NCBI GenBank assembly: GCA_003952965.2
Contig: CM025855.1
Coordinates: 1,020,840-1,084,839, forward strand
Length of the DNA stretch: 64,000 bases
From: Morella rubra
Taxonomy: Eukaryota > Streptophyta > Magnoliopsida > Fagales > Myricaceae
Direction of reading: 5' to 3'
Positions 23,281 through 35,258 of the stretch are shown one piece after another. The notes beneath the pieces are model-generated. The model was not told the origin of the DNA, made no database searches, and saw nothing but the letters and a program-made list of their open reading frames with translations. Position 1 is the stretch's first letter, and every line of letters starts with the position of its first letter. The translations under genes and the position numbers were made by a program.

Positions 23281-23288
23281 TATAAAAT
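23281..23288 (+). promoter_or_regulatory. TATA-like box of RLP2
   Basis: TATAAAAT lies 67 bp upstream of the ATG, in the same local context (GTTGACGGACC...) as in RLP1. Conservation of the block in both copies supports a core promoter role. Confidence 0.5.
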
Positions 23289-23354
23289 GAGCCGTGGAGA
23301 TGAAGGATCTTATTTTGTTCAGATTCACCTTATTCAATTCTGGAGAGCCAAACG

Positions 23355-26075
23355 ATGAAAGGCGGTTGTGTCGAATATTTTATTATTCTTGGATTCCTGT
23401 GGGCAGAAATTACACTTGGCTTTGGAGTAGACGTGCAAATTTCTGAGGTCAAGTGCATCGAGGAAGAAAGACAAGCACTCCTCAAATTCAAACATGGCCT
23501 TCTGGATCCTGAGAATCTATTGGCTTCTTGGGATAGTCTGGAAGATTGCTGCCAATGGAAAGGAATCGGATGCAGCAACCAAACAGGTCATGTGATCCAG
23601 CTTTCTCTCCCGGGTCAAAATATGGTTTTTTTTCAATCCGAATATTATATCTCTGCTCCGAATCTACAAGGTGAGATAAGCTTTTCCTTACTTGGGTTGC
23701 AACATTTGACATACCTGGACTTAAGTTCCAACAATTTTAGCGGCAAACCCCTTCCAGCGTTCCTTGGATCATTCCCAAAGTTGCAACATCTCTCTCTTTA
23801 CAACACCGATATATCTGGAGCCATTCCTCGACAGCTTGGAAATCTATCAAGCTTAATTTATCTAGATCTTTCCGGGAACTATAAATTGACTGAGGTCCAT
23901 AGCCTTGATTGGCTCTCTCAGCTTTACTCTCTAGAAAAATTAAACATGGCCGGCGTCAACCTCAGCCAGGCAGTCAATTGGCCAGATAAGGTTAACAGGC
24001 TTCCTTCTATAATAGACATTAATCTAGCTTACTGTCAGCTCTCCATGCCAATGCCTCCTGTGCTTCCCAATGCTAATTCTTCATCGACACTTTCATCCCT
24101 CGATCTTTCTTCCAATTATCTCAGTTCCTCAATATTTCCCTGGCTATTCAATTATACAAGCCTTGTTGATCTTATGTTGTATTCTAATGAGTTACGAGGT
24201 CCAATTCCCGATGCTTTTGGCAGAATGAATTCTCTTCGAACTCTTGCGCTCTATCAGAATCAACTTCAAGGAGGCGTTCCGAAATCCTTTTGGAATCTCT
24301 GTACTTTAAGTTCATTGCATCTTGGATATAACAATCTCAGCGGGCAGCTTTCCGAATTTATGAGTAATACATCAGGGTGCATGGCGGACTCTCTGGAGCT
24401 TTTGTATTTAGATAAGAATAAATTCACAGGGCCGTTGCCTGATAACTTTGGAAACATGTCCAATCTAATTGTGTTGAGCGTTGTTGGGAACTTTTTGGAA
24501 GGTGTAGTCTCCGAAACCCATTTTTCAAATCTCTCCAAACTACAGGATTTATTTCTTGGATCCAATTCTCTGAGTTTGAACTTCAGCTTTGCATGGAAAC
24601 CCCCATTCCAACTGGATACGATACAGCTGGGGTCTTGCAAAATGGGACCGGCTTTCCCAAAATGGCTTCAAAGCCAAAATATGTTCACTAAGCTTGATAT
24701 ATCTGATGCTGGAATTTCTGATACTGTTCCTCCTTGGTTTTGGGACATAACTCCCAGGTTAGATCATCTAAATATGTCGTGGAACCAGCTACATGGAAAA
24801 GTGCCCGATTTATCATCACCAAAAGTTGCCACTTTTTCCAACAATATAGATTTGAGCCACAACCTTTTCGAGGGTCCAATACCACCTTTTCCTTCAAATG
24901 TGGGAGCAATATTCCTATCGAGCAATAGGTTTTCCGGGTCAATTTCCTTTCTTTGTGCACTCACTAAGGGGTTATTGAATGTTTTAGACCTCTCAAACAA
25001 TATGTTATCAGGAGATCTTCCTGATTGCTGGATCCACTTCAAACAGTTATCTGTTCTTAGTTTGTCCAACAACAACTTGTCTGGGGAAATACCGAGCTCC
25101 ATGGGTTCCCTCATCTTGATCCAAATCTTACGTCTAGGCAACAACAGTTTTGTCGGAAAGTTGCCTTTATCCCTTCAGAATTGCAAAAAGTTGATAACCC
25201 TTGATGTGAGAGAAAATAAATTGTTTGAAACCGTGCCAGTGTGGATAGGTGATAGCCTACCTAATTTGTTTATTCTTAGCCTGAGATCTAATCGGTTTTA
25301 TGGAAGCTTGCCTTTAAACCTGTGTCATCTGGCAAAGATTCAAATCTTGGACCTTTCTTTGAATAGCATCACAGGAACTATTCCTAAGTGTATCAACAAT
25401 CTGACTGCAATGTCTCAGAAACAGAGTTTAAGTAGAACAACAGTCGACACATACTTTGTAGCTTATATGGAATATACATCAGTGGAATGGAAAGGAACAG
25501 AGTCTGTGTTTAAGAATACCCTGCGACTTCTAAAGATCATTGATCTTTCAGGTAATAAATTAGTTGGAGAAATTCCAGAAGAAATTACGAGTCTGACAGA
25601 GTTGGGGTCTTTGGATTTATCAGGAAACTATATCACGGGAGTAATCACTCCAAAGATTGGTCTGCTGCGAAATTTGCAAATTCTTGATTTATCTAAAAAC
25701 CAACTGCATGGTGAAATCCCAGGAAGCTTTTCTGATTTAACCTTTCTCAGTCGCTTGAACTTGTCAGAAAACAACTTGTCAGGCAAAATTCCCACAGCAA
25801 CTCAACTCCAGACCTTTGATGCTTCTGCCTTTATGGGGAATCCGGATCTATGTGGATCTCCACTTCCAAAAAAATGTCCTGAAGATCCCAGCAATGACAG
25901 GAGTCCTATTGATCAGGGACATGATGGTGATGATGGGTTTATAACTAGAGGATTTTATGTTGCCGGGGCTGTCGGATTTGTAGTAGGCTTTTGGGGAGTG
26001 AGTTGCAGTTTAGTGCTTAACCTGCGGTACATACTGAGGCGCCTTACTTCAAAAGTTGGAGTGATGTTAAGATAG
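23355..26075 (+). CDS. RLP2: intact LRR receptor-like protein, EIX2-like, 906 aa, single exon
   Basis: A cell-surface receptor without a kinase. Residues 1-24 form a signal peptide. An N-terminal LRR cap follows (Cys34, then C-C-x-W with Cys65 and Cys66, Cys73). A long extracellular LRR solenoid of the plant type (L-x-G-x-I-P) covers roughly residues 95-830. It is interrupted near 695-730 by a non-LRR island (around T-Y-F-V-A-Y-M-E-Y), typical of this RLP class. An acidic spacer precedes a single transmembrane helix at about 866-889 with a G-x-x-x-G (874-878), then a short basic tail of ~17 residues. Such RLPs usually pair with SOBIR1/BAK1 kinases to sense microbial or self ligands; the ligand here is unknown. 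Length and intron-less structure are normal for the family. It is the only intact copy of three. Confidence 0.93.
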   Translation: MKGGCVEYFIILGFLWAEITLGFGVDVQISEVKCIEEERQALLKFKHGLLDPENLLASWDSLEDCCQWKGIGCSNQTGHVIQLSLPGQNMVFFQSEYYISAPNLQGEISFSLLGLQHLTYLDLSSNNFSGKPLPAFLGSFPKLQHLSLYNTDISGAIPRQLGNLSSLIYLDLSGNYKLTEVHSLDWLSQLYSLEKLNMAGVNLSQAVNWPDKVNRLPSIIDINLAYCQLSMPMPPVLPNANSSSTLSSLDLSSNYLSSSIFPWLFNYTSLVDLMLYSNELRGPIPDAFGRMNSLRTLALYQNQLQGGVPKSFWNLCTLSSLHLGYNNLSGQLSEFMSNTSGCMADSLELLYLDKNKFTGPLPDNFGNMSNLIVLSVVGNFLEGVVSETHFSNLSKLQDLFLGSNSLSLNFSFAWKPPFQLDTIQLGSCKMGPAFPKWLQSQNMFTKLDISDAGISDTVPPWFWDITPRLDHLNMSWNQLHGKVPDLSSPKVATFSNNIDLSHNLFEGPIPPFPSNVGAIFLSSNRFSGSISFLCALTKGLLNVLDLSNNMLSGDLPDCWIHFKQLSVLSLSNNNLSGEIPSSMGSLILIQILRLGNNSFVGKLPLSLQNCKKLITLDVRENKLFETVPVWIGDSLPNLFILSLRSNRFYGSLPLNLCHLAKIQILDLSLNSITGTIPKCINNLTAMSQKQSLSRTTVDTYFVAYMEYTSVEWKGTESVFKNTLRLLKIIDLSGNKLVGEIPEEITSLTELGSLDLSGNYITGVITPKIGLLRNLQILDLSKNQLHGEIPGSFSDLTFLSRLNLSENNLSGKIPTATQLQTFDASAFMGNPDLCGSPLPKKCPEDPSNDRSPIDQGHDGDDGFITRGFYVAGAVGFVVGFWGVSCSLVLNLRYILRRLTSKVGVMLR

Positions 26076-27190
26076 GCTCTGTATGTGCAACTACAGCTCT
26101 ACTAGAAGATGGCTTGAGAAAATAAATCGGTAAGAGTCCTGATCCCCTTATGTTGGTACGTGTGCAACTACAGCTCTACTAGAAGATGGCTTGAGAAAAT
26201 AAATCGGTAAGAGTCCTGATCCCCTTATATTGGTACGTGTTTTATAACCTTGCCGATTTGAATGACTTCAATTTTCTAGTTAACTTCTGATATATAATAT
26301 AGTTTGCTCAAATGTGATAACTATTATTTAAGTTATAAGATGTGGATTTTACTGATCACTTTTCATATCCATAGCCATAGGCATTTAATTAACTATTATC
26401 TCTAACTAAACATTCTTCTTATTGTCTTTTCTTTTTTTCTTTTTTCTTTCGGCCATTATCTATTTTCGAGCTGTTATACCGACTTAATGCATACCTTAGA
26501 ATTACGATTTCAGTAAAGTAATTGGCACAAAAATTAATTTCTAATATTTGATGAATAGTTGCCTGTTATGAAGAAAGAAGAATGAATATGGTATTGCCCC
26601 CTCACAGGTCCGCTAGCCTTTTATGCCGCCCCTGCTGCCTCTTCCCGTTTTGTAGACTGTACCTGTTGTTTTTCTCTGATGGTCTCCTAGCCGCTGTCAT
26701 TTTGTGCCGCCTAGAGCTGTCATTGCTCCCCCTCCCCTTTATACAGTTAGTCACTGCTTGAAGATTGTCCTGAAGGAGTTGGATCGACGCTCTGATCGCC
26801 CTTCCTCCAGTAGAAGTCGCCATCCCTTATGCGGTGGCCTTGTTATGTCCTGGTCCTTGTGGCCGATTTGTGCGCCTCCACTCTCGTGGTCGGTTTGTGT
26901 TGTGTCCTGGTTTTTGTAGCTAATTTGTTTGTTGGTCCGTTTTGGTTTTTTCGCTGGCCTTCTGGCTTTTTTTTCTGTTATGTACTGAATGTATTATTCT
27001 CAATTATTAATCTAATATTTCAGTCGCCTAGGAAAAAAAAAGAATCAACATGGTATTTGTTTGGGGATCAAAGGATCTTGAAAGGCATAAAACAGAATAA
27101 TTCAAGTATACTTGCAATAATTTGACAAGAAAGCGTTAACAATTTTCCCACTTTATAAATATCTTCCACATTCCTATTCTCAATATTTAT
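26076..27190. repeat. Duplicated RLP 3' flank, copy 2
   Basis: It matches 12524-13565 and 28919-29905, and contains the shared retroposon (about 26596-27039). It is cut at CAATATTTAT near 27190, where sequence equivalent to 2451 onward (UBA gene, intron 2) begins. In the other copies the hAT gene 3' flank follows instead. Confidence 0.85.
26085..26238. repeat. 77-bp tandem duplication after RLP2
   Basis: Two copies (26085-26161 and 26162-26238) differ at a single clear base. Each contains CTCTACTAGAAGATGGC. RLP1 has at most a remnant of one copy at 12530-12560. Confidence 0.93.
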
Positions 27191-28605
27191 GTCACTTCTT
27201 CTATTATACCTTCAGAGTGCAGTAGATGATAACATACAAAGCAACTAAAGCAAAGTAATTAAATGCAAACATCTGCTTACGCGCTTGGCATTTCAAACTT
27301 TAACCAAAAGTAATCAAAACAGATCGGAGAAAAATCAATCATGTATAGAAACTTAAAGAAAGTCTGGAAAGTGGTACCACATAATTATTTTAATCAAGTC
27401 AAATTAGCTAAAGTAGTCAACAAAATTACCATACAACTTCATTCACTTTTATATTAGAAGGTATCAACGGCGTGATTTTAACTTCATGCAAGATAAAAAC
27501 GAGAAAGATTATTTGAATGGAGAACTTTGTAGTAAAGAAGGGTATCATGTCTGATGTTGTTGTTAAGACACATACATAACCCTCAAGGAGGTGTTAACCC
27601 ACAAATAGATGGACCGTGTAATAGTAGAAAACACGTACACAGATACGGGGACTAAAGACTATCGTACATGCAAAACAGGAGTATTAGCAAACAATGACAA
27701 TAAAGTAATACCAATATCAACTAAAAGCAACATCATTATGTAGGTTTAATCAAAAATAGAAACCTGATCCACGTAATACTAGAAGAAGATCCTAAAAGCA
27801 TCCCCGAATAATGATGGCGGTACTACACAATTGCACAATTACATGGAAAAAGCTTAAAGCAAAGGTAACAGAACTAGGAAATCAGACAAGGTCAGGATTA
27901 GCACTTAAAATCATCAATAGCAGCAATTACTAACAGCAAGTGAAAATTCCCAAAATTTACATTGTTCGAGATGAAAGACAGAATTCTTAGGATTATAAAA
28001 TGATTAGTTAACGCTATAATTTCAGCTCGAAGGACAGGGCAATCTTACCGGAGGAGTGATCCGATATTGCGGTTTGATCGCAACCCTAATGCCCAATCCT
28101 GCTGCAAAATTCCCAAACAATAATAAACAAATATATAAAATCCTGTTAAAACTACAAGAGAGGTTAGGAGAAAAATTAGACTCACAAGAAGAAGAGGAGG
28201 GGGCATGGTGGTGAAAAGAAGAGGCGCGATTAGCTGCGGTAGGGATGACGTTGTATCCGGGTTGGGGTTGACCGACACGGGGATAGAGCGACGGCCCGTA
28301 CTTAGGGTGGTTAGACGGCGCTGATGAAGTGGCAGTCCGGTAAGGCGGAATTTGAGCATCGTACGATGGGCCCGTCATTGTCCTGAAATCGTATTCCATC
28401 TCGACAGACGGATTGCTGCAGGAGAAATAAAAGACCTCTTGAGCAGAGAGAGAGAGAGAGAGAGAGAAGGGAGGAAGGATACGTGCAAGGTGGGATTGCC
28501 GCATTGGACCTCTTCGCCATTAGCAAGCAATTTTATTGGAATTGAAGAGAAGTTACAACACGTGCAATACAGAAAAGGGTTATAGGCCCATCTAAAATAC
28601 TGATA
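27191..28605 (-). pseudogene. 5' fragment of the UBA-domain gene (exons 1-2 only)
   Basis: It is a copy of 2451-3826 plus 4856-4905. Exon 1 (28399-28186) and exon 2 (28101-28049) keep correct lengths (214 and 53 nt), frame and splice signals. Exons 3-5, which carry both UBA repeats, are missing because intron 2 runs into the RLP2 3' flank at 27190. The upstream region is an empty site for the LINE that sits at 3827-4845. A transcript could still start here, but it would encode only the low-complexity N-terminus. Confidence 0.9.
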
Positions 28606-28639
28606 CCCTCAACCCCCTTTACATGAAGCAGAGGGAGAA

Positions 28640-28919
28640 CAAGGCCGTTGGAATATCTCTACTTTAATTGCATTGGATCTTGCATATAACAATCTCAGTG
28701 GACAGCTTTCCGAATACATGAGTAATACATCAGGGTGCATGGCGGGCTCTCTGGGGGGTTTGTATTTTGATGGGAATAAATTCACAGTGCCATTGACTGA
28801 TAGCTTTGGAAACATGTCTAATCTAACCGTGTCGAGCGTTGTTGGGAACTTTTTGGAAGGTGTGTAGTCTCCGAAACCCATTTTTCAAATCTCTCCAACC
28901 TACAAGATTTATTTCTTGG
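28640..28919 (+). pseudogene. RLP3: short internal relic of a receptor-like protein gene
   Basis: It corresponds to RLP2 around 24290-24560 (C-M-A-x-S-L, N-M-S-N-L, and N-F-L-E-G-V are readable near 28740-28865). An extra base near 28862 breaks the frame. It is fused at GGATC directly to the RLP 3' flank, so the 5' part and everything after the first half of the LRRs are deleted. Confidence 0.88.
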
Positions 28920-29992
28920 ATCCCCCTATATTCGTACGTGTTTTATAACCTTGTCGATTTGAATGACTTCAATTTTCTAGTTAACTTCTGATATATAATA
29001 TAGTTTGCTCAAATGTGATAACTATTGTTTAAGTTATAAGATGTGGATTTTACTGATCACTTTTCATATCCAAAGTCATAGCCATTTAATTAACTATTAT
29101 CTCAAACTAAACATCCTTCTTGTCGTCTTTTCTCTTTTTCTTTTTTCTTTCAGCCACTATTTATTTTGGAGCTGTTATACAGATAACGCATGCCTTAGGA
29201 TTCCGATCTTAGTAAAGTAACTGGCACAAAAATTAATTTCTAATATTTGATGAATAGTTGCGTGTTATGAAGAAAGAAGAATGGATATGGTATTAACCCC
29301 TCACAGGTCCGCTAGCCTTTTATGCCCCCCTGCCGCCTCCTTCCATTTTAGACTGTTCCTGCTGTTTTTCTCTGAAGGGTCTCCTAGTTGCTGTCATTTT
29401 GTGCCGCCTAGAGCTGTCATTTCTCCTCCTCCTTATACAGCTAGTCACTGCTTGAAGATTGTCCTGAAGGAGTTGGATCGACGCTCCGATCACCCTTCCT
29501 CCAGTGAAAGCCGCCATCTCTTGTGCTATGATCTTGTTATGTCCTGGTCCTTGTGGCCAATTTGTGCGTTCCGACCCTTGTGGTCGGTTTGCATTGTGTC
29601 CTGATCTTTGTGACTAGTTTGTAGTCTTCAATCTATCTTATTGTGGAGCTTGTTGGTCCGTTTAGGTTTTTTTGCTAACCTTCTAACTTTTTTTTTTTTC
29701 ATGTTCTATACTGGATATATTATTCTCAATTATTAATCTAATATTTCAGTTAAAGAAGAATCAACAAGGTATTTGCTTGGGGGTCAAAGGATCTTGAAAG
29801 GCATAAAACAAATAATTCAAGTATACTTGCAATAATTTGACAAGAAAGCGGTAACAATTTTCCCACTTCATAAATATCTTCTACATTCCTATTCTCAATA
29901 TTTATGAAGAGGCCACAGATACAATTAACATGTATATATAAATTAGATGACATAAAGAAAGTAGTCACTTTTCACGATCAACCTCCTTTTCC
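28919..29992. repeat. Duplicated RLP 3' flank, copy 3
   Basis: It is collinear with copies 1 and 2, contains the third retroposon copy (with its A tail mostly lost), and continues into the complete hAT-like gene's 3' end. Confidence 0.85.
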
Positions 29993-30186
29993 ATTCCCAA
30001 AAATAAGTCCTATTTATACAGGGGAGAAAGCAAAACAACATTGCAATCGAGCAACTACTAATTTACCATTTATCTAACTCAACAAGAGAACGCATCAAAT
30101 GCCAAAGAACAGACACACAATGCTTTCTGCCTAGATTTGGAAAGAAACACTATAGTACAAAACATAAGCAACTGAGGGTTACACAA

Positions 30187-33100
30187 TTACAGACCAAATA
30201 TGTGGTCACTTGCACCGAATATGGCAGCATTGAACTGTCTCGTGTTCAAGTCGCTTCCGTCCAAAGCAGTACCAAAGCGATCAAGCCACTGAGTTGGACC
30301 TGGGTTGTCACTCTCCTCTACCCACTCGGAGGTCATATCGATGTCATCAAATTGAATAGGATCAGCTTCTAAAGACTTTGTTCTCATTTGTCTTGCCAAC
30401 TTAAGATTGTAATTTATATACACAACGTCGTTCAATGTTTCCTTATCAATCTTGTTCCGCTTCTCAGAGTGGATTTGCTGGAATGTGTTCCAGTGCCTCT
30501 CGAAAGTGAAACTGCTGCAAACTTGACTTAGTATTCTAATGGCAACTCGTTGCAACACTGGTGCAGAGTCCCCATATTGTTCCCACCAAAGCCCTATGAT
30601 GAATTAGCATCAAGTGCTTTTCAGATTATTGAGGATACTTCTGAAGAAAGCAATTTTGCCCACGTAAAATATGTGAAACAAAAAACAGCAGAAAGGTTGC
30701 ATGCAACGCTCTCCTAATGTCCTAGTCACTAAGTTTGCCAATTCAACCAATAATAAATGCAGAAAGGCACGCTCACAGATATTACTGCCCAATGACACAT
30801 GAGCCATGAATCCATAAAAGATGGAAAATTAAACAAACTATGGTAAAATCCATGTCAGCTTGTATCTGTTTTTCATAAGAAATAATTCAATAAAAGGCAT
30901 CGCAGGGGATAGAAGCCAATCCCCCTTGTCTTATATAAGACTTGCAGTCCAAGGACCTGTAACCTTGACGCATGGATCATTGGTGGAACCATTTAGTTAT
31001 CATTCCACTCATTGGAATAAAAGGAGGTATTTTAGCATCAAGCTGTTTTGTTTTCCAGAGTAATGGTGGAAACACACTAAAAGAACAAAGCAAAAGCAGT
31101 AGGATCTTTGGATGTAAATGAAGACACATATGTATCAAGCCAAACAAAGATATCAGATCAGAAATGTTCAATCATTAACAAATGTATATGAAATCAGACT
31201 CCTAAGTCACAAGAAGATTGATTAAATGTTCTATTTCTTTTAATCTTGAGTAACCTTTTTCCTTTCCTTTTAAAGTGCCAAATTCACACTCAATGGCAGT
31301 TTCAGAATTTAACTTTTCCAAATTGGATGTAATAATATTTTATCTTTACCCGTGATAATCTACACACTCCTAAATTTTAGTGGCATTTCGATCAATCTGA
31401 ACTTTTAATACAAGTAAATTTTGTGTCTAAAATGAACAGCTAGCTCTTTAACCTTCCAACTTGAGACCTCAAAATACTTGTCTCTAGTTCATATTTCACT
31501 CAAAATGGATTCATCAAAAAAATATTTCACTCAAAATGGATTATTCTGCACCTAATGATGGTTCCCTCTAATGGACAGAATGAGGTTGCAGTTGATGTAA
31601 AGGACGCAATTTGCTCCTCACATCTGCCTATTCCACAGATAGGCTCCGGAATGCAGTTTACAGAACATAGCACAGAACTCACTCTTTGATGCACAGACAT
31701 GTAACGTAATAGCAAATTTGGTACTTACCAGGTGGAACTGTATCTCTCGCTTCCTTTGCTAAGTTACAAGCAAACATCCCTCTCTCCTTGGTAAAGGTAA
31801 ATATTTGATTTGTAATGTCACGTCTCATGTCAGGCATAGGAAGTAGTATCTCCAGAACTTTGTGAAGGTCTTCTTTCATAGATGGGACAAATTTCATTTC
31901 TGGATTATACTGGATACTGGGGTTCAAAAATGCTGCTGCGGCATGTAGAGGTGAATGAAGTTGGTTCCGCCACTTTCTATCAACTATATCCAAAAATGTC
32001 TTGCACTTATTCTCATCCATTATATAGTATGTCCTGATCGACTCTTTGGCCCTGGTCATTAGTTCATAAATAGAACCCACAGCCGGTTTCCCTCCAGATA
32101 CTTCCCTCAACACTTTTAGAAAAAGCTCAGAGATGGCTACACTCTCTTCCACTGCCCTCCAGAAATCATTATCCTCGACAATTGCAATACAGGTTATGCT
32201 CTGTGGTTTATTGGTGTACGAGGAGTTTGTTGAATACTCAGGGCTATTGAACATAAGCTTTAATCTAGACTTTTGCTTCAGCAATGACTGCAGTGAGAGA
32301 AAATTGGATATGGACTTCGTGATCCCAGTCTTGATGAGTTCCTGTCCCCCTGTAAACTGTTTCATCAAATCAAGCATCGGAGCATTGTTGTATATGAACT
32401 TTGTTATGGTTTGTGCTTGTAAGATACATCTGTTCACCCAATCTACCTTCGAAAATTCCTCCAAGATCAGATTCAAACACTGAGAGGCGCAGGGAGACAC
32501 AAAAATGGTTTTATATTTCTGAAGGATATGGTTTGCAATGCCAGTATAATTGAAGCTACTATCCATGATAATTTGCACAACATTTTCTGGACCAAAATCT
32601 TGAATAACAGAATCAAACAAATCAGCAAGGCATTTTGTGTTCTTGAAATATGAGGATGCATCCACAGATTTGTGGAAAAAGGTCCTGGAAGGTGATGAAA
32701 CTAAAAAGTTAATCAAAGCTCTCGATTTATTGTCTGTCCATGTGTCTGCAATAACAGTACAACCAGTTGTAGCCCACTCTTTCTCAACATCTTTTGATTG
32801 TAAGCTCACCTCAGACTTAATTCTTTCCAGCCATGCAGTCTTCAGCATCTCTGCTGATGGACCTGTAAATCCAGGACCACACTTTCCTATTGCATCAATC
32901 ATAAGCTGATAGGATGAAGAACGAGCAACACTGAAGTCCAGCTTATTCTCAAAGAAGAAAAGAGCGATACTTTTCTCAGCACTTTCTTGGTTGTTCAAAG
33001 AGGGAGGAGCCATTGGTGTTGCAGTAGAGAAAACTTTCGAAATTGGAGATGCTACCTCCAACAGCATAGGGGCTTTAGCAGCAGAGATAATGCCATTAGA

Positions 33101-33711
33101 CCTGGCTTCTGATAATTTATGCCTTGGAACACAAGAATTTTCCTTTGTCTCATCTTTTTGGGCTATTATAGCTCTCACCCTGTCCGTAACATCATCTCGC
33201 ACTTTGGTGCATGGGTTTACACCTTTACTTGGAAGTCGAGAGAGATGATGCTTCAATCTACTGATGCCACCATTGAGAACTCTCTGGCAAAATTTGCATC
33301 TTACCTTATTTCCATCCATTTTCTCAGCATATTCCCAGCAAACATCTTTTTCTCGTACCACTGCCAGAAATTAATGTATAATTAGCTATTGTAGAGATCC
33401 TGTTTTCTCGACATCGTCCATAAACAATTAATCATGGAGGATTGAAACAATTAACTCTATCCCCTTGTTTCTATGTCTTCAACTTAATAAACTACCACTC
33501 ATATCAGATTTTCTTCCACTTCTGATGTGGGAAACAAGCAAAACACAATTATGCAAGGACAAAATATAGTAAAGCAATTTAGGGTGTTATTGGTATATCA
33601 TAGCAGTTCATGTTTCCAACGATTCAAGCCATCCATTACTGAAGACTCTAATTCTGCACGCACTTACTTTGTAAACAGAAAACATAACATCATGAAAATC
33701 TTTGACTTACT
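30187..33711 (-). CDS. BED-finger/DUF659 hAT-like protein, 679 aa, probably domesticated
   Basis: Coding exons: first base of ATG at 33711 (end of a 36-nt exon 33746-33711), then 33360-31729 and 30593-30187. Total is 680 codons with GT-AG sites. A 5' UTR exon probably ends at 35259 (donor GTAAGC). Domains: BED zinc finger near residues 7-55 (Cys22, Cys25, His38/39, Cys51), DUF659/RNase H-like core about 180-340 (A-D-T-W-T-D at 205-210), and the hAT C-terminal dimerisation segment in the last exon. The motif usually containing the second catalytic Asp reads I-M-D-S-S-F-N, and the family's C-x-x-H is C-A-S-Q. There are no terminal inverted repeats. It is therefore more likely a nuclear DNA-binding host protein than an active transposase. 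Confidence 0.85.
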
Positions 33712-33746
33712 GAGGATATATGAGTTGTTCTTTGATCTACGTCGAC

Positions 33747-35258
33747 CTATACAAGGAGCACACCAAAGTTAATACACAATCTAAATAAGCCTGTATAATA
33801 ACATTGAAAAAAAAAAAAAACCTGTATAAAACACATCAACCAGTTAAGTATCAAACATTGCCAAGAGCCCGAGAATCAGATGAAGCTTAGGTTTGAGGCA
33901 TTTCTCCATGAAAATTGCACAAAACTTTATTATTATTTAACGGTAATAGCAATTATATTTGTATATAGACACATATGTCTACACTTGAGTGTGAACGGGT
34001 GGGTGTGTATACCCGCCCTTTTAAAGATTGTAAATCAGAGAAAATTATGTTGTAGGACACAAACATCTCCAGCATTTGGGACTGAGCATTTCAGCAGATC
34101 AGGAAACTCATGATTAAACTTTAAGCAACCAAAGGGCATAAAAGACGTTCTGCATCACGATTTGGCAACAAAAGGAGAACTCACTGATTTTCAGGAACAC
34201 AGAAGCAATCATCAAATTAAAGGATAATAGCACATTTGATCGAGTTCACTACCAAGGAGATATGAAATAAAAGAATGGTGGCACATCCTGAATGGCCAAA
34301 GAATCAATAAGCAAAACAATGTCCTCCTAATAACTTGGCTGAACTGAGTCACTAAGAAGCTCAGCAAGATCTAATCAACGGGAGCAGGTAAAAACACAAA
34401 CACACACACACACAAATTATTTGTTCAAGTCTTGGCCAACTGCCAAATTTAAACCGCGAATGCAGAAACTCCAACCAAACTGAACTTTTTTATTTCTTTT
34501 ATTTAACCAAGAATTTCAAGCGTAAGTAGACCATTTTCTTATATATTTGTTCACTCTACCCAGATTATTCAGTGTTTCTTTTCCTTCAATTCAATTGGAC
34601 GTTGTTTACTCAAATTCAAATGCATGCCATAATCCATACCAACGAATTCTGTAAATTTCAGCCAACAGACAAATCTTTGGCTTCCCATATTCTCATCCCA
34701 ACTTCAGAAAATTTTGAAATATAATATTTTTAATCTTCTGCTTTGCGGATTAATGCCAACTTCAAGCTCAAAACACACATACATACGCATCACTAGTTTT
34801 TTCAACTCTCCCCCAGCCAACCCCCGCTCGCCCACCCACAAAAAAACTGCAATGTAACATCCACATTGTCTTCAAGTCTAACCCATTTTCACTTCACTTC
34901 GGACTTCGATTATGTTCAGTGAAACGAACTGAAGTCATCATTTTTGCGCTCCGGTTTCATTTTTGTTTCTCTAGGAAGAACCTTCTGTTGGAACGAACAA
35001 GGCTCTTGCTGAACATTTGAAGTTTTCCTTCATTTTCTCAGACCCCAAACAGAAAATACTGTTTACTTGAAGTTGCAGACTCAACTCCAAAATCCAACCC
35101 ATATGTACATCAGGAAAGTGTGAAATCGTATTCAGCACAATAAAGCAGTGGAAAATTTACGTGAGCACATAAAAGGAAATGAAATGGTTTTCTTTCGCAG
35201 CATTTAAAAGGAAACAAAATGATAAAGAGAAATAGCGAGAAGTTTAAGGAGAGCTTAC
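33747..35258 (-). other. Putative first (5' UTR) intron of the hAT-like gene
   Basis: No coding frame is convincing. It is bounded by a GTAAGC donor at 35258 and a TATAG acceptor at 33747. A CT-rich (minus strand) 5' leader lies just upstream of the donor. Inferred from splice signals only. Confidence 0.45.
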
